A stretch of DNA of 7,973 nucleotides from JALTID01 sp027004335 [NCBI: bacterium] (GTDB taxonomy: Bacteria; JALSQH01), in assembly GCA_027004335.1 (NCBI GenBank), contig JALTID010000186.1, positions 1 through 7,973 on the forward strand, written 5' to 3'. This document shows, piece after piece, positions 1-5,851 of the stretch. The first letter of the stretch is position 1, and each line of letters opens with the position of its first letter. A program made the position numbers and the translations under genes. A model generated the notes under the pieces. It was not told the origin of the DNA and did no database searches. It saw only the letters and a program-made list of their open reading frames with translations.

Positions 1-1
1 G

Positions 2-631
2 GTAAAAGGTGATAAGGTAAAAGTTGTAAGAGTTGTTGATGGTGATACGGTTGTGGTTAAATTTGAAAATGGGAGATATGAAAAAGTCAGATTGATAGGA
101 ATAAATACTCCTGAGACTGTGGATCCACGCAGGCCTGTTCAATATTTTGGAAAAGAAGCATCAAGATATACTAAAAAACATCTTCAGGGAAAAACTGTTT
201 ATCTCCAGTATGACTGGCAGATAAGGGACAAGTATGGAAGATTGCTTGCCTATATTTTTCTTCCTGACGGAACATTTTATAATGCAAAGATAGTGAAAGA
301 TGGGTATGCTTTTGCATTTACTAGGTATCCATTTAAGTACATGAAGATGTTCAGAAAACTTGAAAGAGATGCAATAGAGCACAACCGTGGTCTCTGGAAC
401 CTCAATAGTCCATATCTGAAGGAAAGAATACGACAGAGGTCCAGACACTTCAGAGAGTATGAAATAAAGGTAATAAAAGGTAAGTATCTTGCTTCTAAAA
501 AGGGAAAGTATTTTTATTCTCCTGAGTGTAAGCAGGCAAGAAGAATAAAACCTGAAAACAGGGTCTGGTTTAACTCATGGCAGAAGGCGGTAAAAGCTGG
601 CTACAAACCCCACCGGTGTTTGAAAAAATAG
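2..631 (+). CDS. Staphylococcal nuclease-like (SNase/thermonuclease) protein with Ada-like zinc-binding tail, 5' partial
   Basis: The frame is open to the left edge, so the N-terminus (and any signal peptide) is missing. A GTG at 53 is not the real start because the conserved DGDT motif lies before it. Numbering the visible 209 residues from base 2, D13-G-D15-T16 matches the calcium-binding DGDT of nuclease. R30, E38 and R80 (in DKYGR) match catalytic Arg35, Glu43 and Arg87 of S. aureus nuclease. N35 stands where that enzyme has the ligand Asp40. The family is a phosphodiesterase for DNA or RNA, often secreted. Residues about 155-209 resemble the Ada-like zinc domain often found at the end of bacterial SNases: C176, then a Lys/Arg-rich stretch, A..AGYKP, H204-R-C206, where a CxxC is more usual. 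The 3' end overlaps the PIN gene by 55 bases. The nuclease call is secure; substrate and location are unknown. Confidence 0.9.
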   Translation, partial: VKGDKVKVVRVVDGDTVVVKFENGRYEKVRLIGINTPETVDPRRPVQYFGKEASRYTKKHLQGKTVYLQYDWQIRDKYGRLLAYIFLPDGTFYNAKIVKDGYAFAFTRYPFKYMKMFRKLERDAIEHNRGLWNLNSPYLKERIRQRSRHFREYEIKVIKGKYLASKKGKYFYSPECKQARRIKPENRVWFNSWQKAVKAGYKPHRCLKK

Positions 632-1122
632 TTTCTCTCTCAAAATATCCTGAATTTGTGGTGGACACAAGTGTGGTTTTCTACCTCAGAAGGGTGGGGC
701 TGTTGCAGGGGTTTATTAAAAATTATAAACTCTTTGTTCCATATATTGTGGTTGAAGAGGCTTTGAGGAAAGATTGTGGTGATAGGAACTACTTTAAAAA
801 ATTTTTCTCAGAGGATGCTGAGGTGATCAGATTGGGGGATCACTTTTTACATGGTGAAGACGCAGTGTTATGGGTTGCTGAGAAAAGAGAATTGCCTGCT
901 ATTATTGATGACAAAAAAGCAATAAAGAAAGCTTTCAGGAGATCTATAATTTTTACCAGCTCCCCGATGGTACCGATTCTTCTTTTTTTAAAAGGAGCCA
1001 TTTCGGAAGGTGATATGAATGATAAAATTGAAGAAATTCTTAACATGGGGTATTATGGTAAGAATGTAAGAAATTACATGCAAAAAGTGACCAATATTGT
1101 GAGAAGGGAGTCCAGACGATGA
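577..1122 (+). CDS. PIN-domain protein, probable ribonuclease (DUF3368/RISPBac-like)
   Basis: This 181-residue protein has the ordered acidic residues of a PIN fold: D30 in VVDTSV, E60 in the VPYIVVEEAL stretch, D95 in the GEDAVLWVA helix, and D111-D112 before a Lys-rich helix. PIN proteins are Mg/Mn-dependent nucleases, many of them VapC-like toxins. The GEDA...DDKKA layout and the closing GYYGKNVRNYM helix are closest to the DUF3368 type. The ATG at 577 lies inside the SNase gene in another frame and has no clear Shine-Dalgarno. GTG at 616 or 658 is possible, and conservation really begins near residue 27. No antitoxin gene (UPF0175 or AbrB-like) stands beside it in the window, so a toxin role is not supported. 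It may instead be a housekeeping RNA-processing nuclease. The stop overlaps the next start in an ATGA. Confidence 0.8.
   Translation: MAEGGKSWLQTPPVFEKIVSLSKYPEFVVDTSVVFYLRRVGLLQGFIKNYKLFVPYIVVEEALRKDCGDRNYFKKFFSEDAEVIRLGDHFLHGEDAVLWVAEKRELPAIIDDKKAIKKAFRRSIIFTSSPMVPILLFLKGAISEGDMNDKIEEILNMGYYGKNVRNYMQKVTNIVRRESRR
1106..1110 (+). promoter_or_regulatory. Ribosome binding site for the 1119 oxidoreductase gene
   Basis: GGGAG lies 8 bases before the ATG at 1119, inside the last codons of the PIN gene. It supports that start and translation coupled to the PIN gene through the ATGA overlap. Confidence 0.6.
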
Positions 1123-1997
1123 GAAAAAAAATCTGTGTTGTGGGTGGTGGAGTGGCTGGTTTTGGTGTCGCCGATGGGCTGCTTGAGAGGAATTTTACAG
1201 ACTTTACGCTGCTGGAAGGGAGACCAATTTTCCTCTACACTCTTACCTGGTTAAAATTTTCAAAAAAGAAAGGTGAAAATATCTCAGGAGAATTCTCAGG
1301 AAACGAATTTAGGGATTATCTCCTGGGGCGGGAAAGGCCAGAGGAAAATTTTATTAAGGGAAACAGGGTCTTCTATCTGGATAAGAAAAAGAAGAAACTT
1401 TACTTCTCTGATGGTAAAGAGACGGCAGATTGTGAATTTGATAAACTTATTCTTGCCACCGGTGGTGTTCCTGTTCTCTATGGGGAGTATTTATTGCCCG
1501 GTTTTAGAGGTGCAGGAATTTTTACTGCCTATCAGGTAGGTGAAATGCTGACCCACTACGACTTTTTACCAGGGGAAAAGCTTATTGTTTATGGCAGGGG
1601 TGAATACGCAGCTGAAACTGCATTACTTGCAAAGGAGTGTGGACTTGATGTAAAAATCGTTTTTTCCCATGAGCCCGATTTCCATTTAGATTTCCCTTTT
1701 TTACTGGGGAAAATAGTGAAAGTTCATGGAGGGTTAAGAGTATCCGGAGTAGATGTCAGAACCGCCGGCAATGAGGTTGAAGAATTAAATGGGGATACAC
1801 TTGTAGTAGCCGGAAAATATGTTCTGGAGAGAGGATGGAGAGAGATTGCAGGTATTAAATGGGACATTGATAAATGGCGAGGAATTTCTGATGATCCTGA
1901 TATCATACTGGTGGGAGATGCTTTTGAGCCATCATTTAATTTTGTAAGACAGTATGAAGAATCATATAAAAAAGGAATGGAGCTGGCAAATGAGTAG
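1119..1997 (+). CDS. Compact FAD/NAD(P)-binding oxidoreductase (pyridine nucleotide-disulfide oxidoreductase fold)
   Basis: The 292-residue protein carries both dinucleotide folds of this superfamily. The FAD site is GGGVAG at 9-14 with acidic E33 at the end of the second strand. LATGG is at 112-116. The second Rossmann motif YGRGEYAAETA at 158-168 is degenerate, reading GRGEYA where GxGxxG/A is expected. VGDA at 265-268 is the late FAD contact. There is no CxxC active-site pair, and the protein lacks the C-terminal dimerisation domain of full-length family members (usually above 400 residues). In Thermotoga-like genomes an NAD(P)/FAD subunit of this general kind sits beside a GlpA-like dehydrogenase and may pass its electrons on to NAD or another carrier. 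Here too the next gene is GlpA-like, overlapping by 8 bases, so a two-subunit dehydrogenase is a reasonable inference. Substrate and acceptor are unknown. Confidence 0.78.
   Translation: MRKKICVVGGGVAGFGVADGLLERNFTDFTLLEGRPIFLYTLTWLKFSKKKGENISGEFSGNEFRDYLLGRERPEENFIKGNRVFYLDKKKKKLYFSDGKETADCEFDKLILATGGVPVLYGEYLLPGFRGAGIFTAYQVGEMLTHYDFLPGEKLIVYGRGEYAAETALLAKECGLDVKIVFSHEPDFHLDFPFLLGKIVKVHGGLRVSGVDVRTAGNEVEELNGDTLVVAGKYVLERGWREIAGIKWDIDKWRGISDDPDIILVGDAFEPSFNFVRQYEESYKKGMELANE
1979..1982 (+). promoter_or_regulatory. Ribosome binding site deciding the 1990 start
   Basis: GGAG lies 7 bases before the ATG at 1990. This start gives MSSNFDVVIIGAG, the normal short lead into the FAD motif. The longer in-frame start at 1954 adds 12 residues from inside the upstream gene and lacks family support. 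Confidence 0.6.
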
Positions 1998-3426
1998 CAA
2001 TTTTGATGTGGTAATAATTGGTGCAGGGATCACAGGGACAGGCGTTGCTTATGAACTGAGCAAGAAAAAATTGAAGATTGCTCTGATTGATAAGGCCCCT
2101 TTTCCGTTTCAGGGGGCAAGCAAAGCCAACTCAGGTATTATTCATGCAGGCTATGATGATCCTCCAGGGAGCCTCAGAGCAAAGCTTGTGGTAAGAGGTA
2201 ATTTTCTTTATTCCAGATGGGCTGAGGAACTAGGGTTTGATCTAAAGAGGCCTGGTTCTATCGTGGTAGCTTTTAATGAAGAAGAACTGGAGACAATAAA
2301 AAAAGAGAAAATCCAGGGAGACGAGAGAGGTGTCCCTGGCCTGAAGATACTGGGAGGAAGAGAACTTTTTGAAATAGAACCTCTTCTTAACAGAGAGGCT
2401 ATAGCAGGTTTATATGCTCCTTCTGCAGGAGTGGTATGTCCAATGGAGGTGGTGAGTTACCTTTTTAAAGGTGCTGTAAGAAATGGCGTTGTTCCCTTTT
2501 TAAATCATAGAGTTATTGGTTTTGAAAAGGAAGGTGATATAGTAACTGCGGTGCTTATAGGCGAGGAGAAAATTCATGGTGAGATTGTCATCAATGCCTC
2601 CGGTGTATGGGGAGATGTGGTTTCTTCCATGGCGGGTATTGATAAGTATAAGATAATTCCAAGAAAAGGTGAATACATTCTTCTTGATCCCAACGAGAAA
2701 TACATGGTTAATCACATACTTTTTCCAACTCCGACAATGGTTTCCAAAGGTATTCTGGTTATTCCCACTATTACTGGAGATGTTCTTATCGGTCCAACTG
2801 CTCAGAATCTTGATGATGATCACAGGGAGGATACCTTTACAACAGAAGAGGGCTTGAAAGAGGTTATTGAAAAGGCTAGTCATATTGTTCCATCTCTCTC
2901 CACAAAACTCACTATAAAAACCTTTGCAGGGATCAGGGCCCAGCCGAATACCAATGATTTTATCATTGAGGGTTATGATGAACCTTCTAATTTTATAAAT
3001 GTGATAGGGATCAGATCCCCAGGTTTAACTTCTGCTCCTGCCATAGCAGAGTATGTGGAAGATATTGTTGAGAAAAAAATTGGGGGACTTCAGGAAGATC
3101 CTTCTGCTATTACGGAACCTTTTGTAAAACCTGATGAGGTTAAGCTTGCCCTTTCAGGTCAAGCTGGGTGGGGCTTTGCTCTCACTCCCCACCTGGATTC
3201 ACCAAGTTATCCCATGGTAGGAGCTTCTGCACAGTGGGGGATAGAAAAGGAGATTTATAATTTTACCTGTTTTACAGATAAGGGTCTTGGAGTTGATCTC
3301 TCGGGTGTTTTTCAGAATGAGCTTATTAAGTTTATTCTTTCAAGAGGCTTTAAAAAAGAAGATGTTTGCTACCGTTTCCCTGGATCATGGCAGGTCATTG
3401 AAGGAAAATGTGGGGGAGAAAAATGA
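1990..3426 (+). CDS. FAD-dependent dehydrogenase of the GlpA/DAO family with atypical C-terminal domain
   Basis: This protein has 478 residues. The DAO fold is clear: GAGITG at 11-16 binds FAD, D34 closes the second strand, and NSGIIHAGY at 47-55 followed by DDPPGSLRAK is a signature shared by anaerobic glycerol-3-phosphate dehydrogenases and L-2-hydroxyglutarate oxidases. AGIRAQP (R316) and GIRSPGLTSAPA at 340-351 form the usual late FAD and substrate loop. Family members of the GlpA type normally end in a BFD-like [2Fe-2S] domain with four cysteines. Here, from about residue 380 to the end, that domain is absent. Its place is taken by about 95 residues I do not recognise, with only three cysteines (C427, C460, C474). 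The protein probably works with the preceding oxidoreductase. Glycerol 3-phosphate is one candidate substrate, but there is no glycerol kinase nearby and the family oxidises several 2-hydroxy acids. The stop overlaps znuA by ATGA. Confidence 0.85.
   Translation: MSSNFDVVIIGAGITGTGVAYELSKKKLKIALIDKAPFPFQGASKANSGIIHAGYDDPPGSLRAKLVVRGNFLYSRWAEELGFDLKRPGSIVVAFNEEELETIKKEKIQGDERGVPGLKILGGRELFEIEPLLNREAIAGLYAPSAGVVCPMEVVSYLFKGAVRNGVVPFLNHRVIGFEKEGDIVTAVLIGEEKIHGEIVINASGVWGDVVSSMAGIDKYKIIPRKGEYILLDPNEKYMVNHILFPTPTMVSKGILVIPTITGDVLIGPTAQNLDDDHREDTFTTEEGLKEVIEKASHIVPSLSTKLTIKTFAGIRAQPNTNDFIIEGYDEPSNFINVIGIRSPGLTSAPAIAEYVEDIVEKKIGGLQEDPSAITEPFVKPDEVKLALSGQAGWGFALTPHLDSPSYPMVGASAQWGIEKEIYNFTCFTDKGLGVDLSGVFQNELIKFILSRGFKKEDVCYRFPGSWQVIEGKCGGEK
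3412..3418 (+). promoter_or_regulatory. Ribosome binding site for the znuA-like gene
   Basis: GGGGGAG lies 4 bases before the ATG at 3423, within the end of the GlpA-like gene. It favours 3423 over the in-frame ATG at 3408, which would add five residues before the signal peptide. Confidence 0.6.
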
Positions 3427-4262
3427 AAAAGTTTATTGGAGTATTAATTCTGACTTTTTTCATTACCAATCCTCTCCTGGCTAAATTAAAAATAGTAACT
3501 TCCATTTTTCCCCTTTACAGTATAACAAAAGAGATTGTGGGAGACAGATGCGAGGTTGTTAATATTCTTCCCCCCAATGTTTCTCCCCATATTTTTGAAC
3601 CCAGACCCTCTGATGTCTTGAAGATGAGAGGGGCTGACATATTTGTTTATGTGGGGACAGAAGTTGAACCATGGGCGGTAAAATTAATGAGAGGAGCAGG
3701 TGGTAGCCCTGTTATAATTGAGTTTGCTTCTCTCGTTAAACCAGAAAATAATAATTATCATTTCTGGCTTGATCCCTCCATGGTTCTTGTTTTAGGTAAG
3801 AAAATTACCAGCGTGTTGGTCCAGAAGGATCCGGCTAATAAAAGTTACTATCTGAAAAGATTTTCTGTGCTTAACAAAAAATTACGGGAGCTTAATGAGC
3901 TTTATCGAAATAGGTTATCCCGGGTAAAAAATAAAAACTTAATTGTATTTCATAACGCATGGTATTACCTTGCAAAGAGATATAGATTGAACATAGTTGA
4001 TGTGGTAATAAAAGGAGAGGGAATGCAACCAACTCCCAGAGATATGCTGAAATTGGCTGAAGGTGCAAAAAAATACAGGATCAAAGTGATCTTTGGAGAA
4101 AAGCTGGGGAATGTAAAATTGTTAAAAAAGATCGCAAAGAACTTAGGTATTGGTTATATTCTACTTGATCCTCTTGGATGTCCTGATTGCAGAGGAAGAG
4201 ATAATTATTTTTCTTTTATGAAGTATAATTTAAACCAGCTTGTTTCAGGTTTAAACAGATGA
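3423..4262 (+). CDS. znuA: Metal ABC transporter substrate-binding protein, ZnuA-like (cluster A-I)
   Basis: This periplasmic or cell-surface protein captures zinc, or possibly manganese, for the importer encoded next. From the ATG at 3423 it has 279 residues and begins with a Sec signal peptide: MKK, a hydrophobic core at about 4-19, and likely cleavage after A20 (PLLA|KLK). No lipobox cysteine is seen. Metal ligands expected of the family are present: H56 in SPHIFEP, H113 in YHFWLDP, H177 in VFHNAWYYLAKRY, and D249 in LLDPLG, with E226 nearby. The His-rich loop of many ZnuA proteins is absent. C253-P-D-C256 directly follows D249 and is not a usual family feature. Three His plus one Asp fits zinc or manganese, so the metal cannot be settled from sequence. 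The stop overlaps the ATPase start by ATGA. Confidence 0.88.
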   Translation: MKKFIGVLILTFFITNPLLAKLKIVTSIFPLYSITKEIVGDRCEVVNILPPNVSPHIFEPRPSDVLKMRGADIFVYVGTEVEPWAVKLMRGAGGSPVIIEFASLVKPENNNYHFWLDPSMVLVLGKKITSVLVQKDPANKSYYLKRFSVLNKKLRELNELYRNRLSRVKNKNLIVFHNAWYYLAKRYRLNIVDVVIKGEGMQPTPRDMLKLAEGAKKYRIKVIFGEKLGNVKLLKKIAKNLGIGYILLDPLGCPDCRGRDNYFSFMKYNLNQLVSGLNR

Positions 4263-5041
4263 AAGCTCTTGAAGTTAAAAATCTTACGGTGAAAATTGCT
4301 GGAAAAGTGATCATTGAAAATGTGAGCTTTGATGTTGTGGAGGGAGAAATTTTAGGAATAGTTGGACCCAATGGGGGTGGTAAAACAAGCCTTATAAGAG
4401 CTATTCTGGGATTTCTTGATTATACAGGTGAAGTCAGAATATTTGGTTTTACACCTTCTGAGGCTAAAAAGAAGGGTCTTACTGGGTATCTCCCCCAGAA
4501 AAGTCTCTATGATCCAGATTTTCCTGTAAAGGTCAGGGATCTTGTTGCTTTTGGAATGATGAAAAGCTGGTTTGGAAAGTTGCCTTCTAACTGGAAAGAG
4601 AAGGTGAGAAGTTATCTTTCAATGGTTAATATGGAAAAGTGGGAGAATTACCCCTTCGGAAAGTTATCGGGAGGACAGCAACAGCGAGTCTCCATTGCAA
4701 GAGTTCTGGCAGGTGAGCCAAAGATTGTATTTCTTGATGAGCCAAATACTGGTATAGATGTGGTTGCTCAGGAAGATTTCTATCAGTTGCTTATGAAAAT
4801 AAATAAAGAATTAGGTGTAACAATTGTTATGGTTTCTCATGATATTGGTGTAATTTCTTCTTATATACATAAAACTGCCTGTCTCAACAGGGTACTTCAT
4901 TATCATGGTGAACCTGTTTGTATCACAGATCCAGAGCTTTTAAGGAGAGTGTATGGCAGTGGTGCAGATATGATTTTGATTCATGATGAAAATTGTGAGA
5001 ATTGCGGCTCAGTAAATGTGAAGGGTGAAGAGAGAAAATGA
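4259..5041 (+). CDS. znuC: Metal ABC transporter ATP-binding protein, ZnuC-like
   Basis: This cytoplasmic ATPase powers the metal importer, and all its nucleotide-binding motifs are intact in 260 residues. Walker A GPNGGGKTS is at 36-44, the Q-loop glutamine is Q80, the signature LSGGQ is at 136-140 followed by QQRVSIAR, Walker B ends at D160 with catalytic E161, the D-loop is around D167, and the switch histidine is H194 in VSHD. The segment after residue 205, including HYHGEPV, matches the metal-type family C-terminus. The tail carries H242-D-E-N-C246-E-N-C249, a small Cys/His cluster that could bind metal. The start overlaps znuA by ATGA with only a weak Shine-Dalgarno (AGGT at 4248), and the stop overlaps znuB the same way, so expression is probably coupled. 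Confidence 0.93.
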   Translation: MKALEVKNLTVKIAGKVIIENVSFDVVEGEILGIVGPNGGGKTSLIRAILGFLDYTGEVRIFGFTPSEAKKKGLTGYLPQKSLYDPDFPVKVRDLVAFGMMKSWFGKLPSNWKEKVRSYLSMVNMEKWENYPFGKLSGGQQQRVSIARVLAGEPKIVFLDEPNTGIDVVAQEDFYQLLMKINKELGVTIVMVSHDIGVISSYIHKTACLNRVLHYHGEPVCITDPELLRRVYGSGADMILIHDENCENCGSVNVKGEERK

Positions 5042-5850
5042 TTGAAGTCCTTGCGCTTCCGTTTATGCAAAAAGCTATCCTCGCAGGTAGTGTTTTGGCA
5101 CTAATTACCGGGATTCTCTCAGTTTTTATAGTACTGAAAAAATTATCCTTTATTGGAGTGGGGATCTCTCACACGGCTTTTGGCGGAGTGGCTCTTGGGA
5201 TTCTACTGGGCACTAATCCCTATCTAACTGCTATGGCCTTTGCTCTGATAGGTGCATTCTGGATCGGTGGAATAGGAAGAAAAGGTTCCCTACATGCAGA
5301 TGTATCTATTGGGATCCTCTTTGCCACCGCAATGGCTCTTGGTGTGATTTTTCTTGGTTTTTCTCACAATTACAATGTGGATGTAATGGGTTATCTTTTT
5401 GGAAATATTTTAGTTCTTACTTCTGGAGATGTTTTTGCTTCTATCATTATTGGAGTGGTGTCTCTTATTTTTATCGCTTTATTTTTTAAAAGGATGTTTT
5501 TCGCCGCTTTTGATGAAGAACTGGCAGATGTTAATGGAATTCCTACCGCTTTTCTCTATTATCTTTTTCTTACAATTGTTTCTTTTACTGTGGTGATCTC
5601 AATTAAGATGGTGGGGATTATTCTTGTTTCTGCTCTACTTGTAATTCCCGGGGCTATAGCGTTTCTCATCACCTATGATTATAAGCTGATGGTTCTCCTC
5701 TCAATTATCTTTTCTATCATGGGAATCTACCTTGGTTTACTTTTCAGTTTTTTCTTAAATCTTCCCTCTGGAGCCACAATTGTTGTTACTCTTACCACTC
5801 TTTTTCTCGTCTTTTTTCTGATTCAACCTAAACGAAGAAGAATAACTTAG
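5038..5850 (+). CDS. znuB: Metal ABC transporter permease, ZnuB-like (ABC-3 family)
   Basis: This inner-membrane channel subunit of the metal importer has 270 residues, close to the family's usual length. It is strongly hydrophobic, with about eight or nine membrane spans: roughly 12-32, 36-57, 61-79, 90-108, 132-150, 168-190, 192-212, 216-238 and 245-263. Family landmarks include LSFIGVGISHTAFGGVALG near 36-54, VGIILVSALLVIPGAIAF before the late spans (the region that contacts the ATPase), and LPSGATIVV near the end. It probably forms a homodimer with two ZnuC subunits. It is the last gene of the plus-strand run; its TAG at 5848-5850 is one base from the stop of the converging GMC gene. The tail PKRRRIT is cytoplasmic by the positive-inside rule. 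Confidence 0.92.
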   Translation: MIEVLALPFMQKAILAGSVLALITGILSVFIVLKKLSFIGVGISHTAFGGVALGILLGTNPYLTAMAFALIGAFWIGGIGRKGSLHADVSIGILFATAMALGVIFLGFSHNYNVDVMGYLFGNILVLTSGDVFASIIIGVVSLIFIALFFKRMFFAAFDEELADVNGIPTAFLYYLFLTIVSFTVVISIKMVGIILVSALLVIPGAIAFLITYDYKLMVLLSIIFSIMGIYLGLLFSFFLNLPSGATIVVTLTTLFLVFFLIQPKRRRIT

Positions 5851-5851
5851 C

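Noticed and set aside
161-448. Minus-strand open frame of 95 codons
   Set aside because: It is antisense to the conserved SNase core and shows no domain or ribosome site.
53-631. SNase gene beginning at GTG 53
   Set aside because: The conserved DGDT nuclease motif is encoded in frame just before it (38-49), so the gene starts upstream of the window.
577-1122. VapC-type toxin of a toxin-antitoxin pair
   Set aside because: No small antitoxin gene adjoins it; it is wedged between an SNase and an oxidoreductase, so only a PIN nuclease is claimed.
1954-1989. Longer start for the GlpA-like gene
   Set aside because: It would add 12 residues before the usual short lead into the FAD motif; the ATG at 1990 has GGAG at proper spacing.
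2500-2883. Minus-strand open frame of 127 codons
   Set aside because: It is antisense to conserved parts of the GlpA-like gene, and its composition (many Asn, Ile, Ser, Phe) has no recognisable motif.
3408-3422. Longer start for the znuA-like gene
   Set aside because: The ATG at 3423 gives a clean MKK signal peptide, a Shine-Dalgarno and an ATGA overlap matching the other junctions.
3300-3422. Zur-type operator or internal promoter before znuA
   Set aside because: No convincing inverted repeat or -10/-35 pair was found in the coding sequence before znuA.
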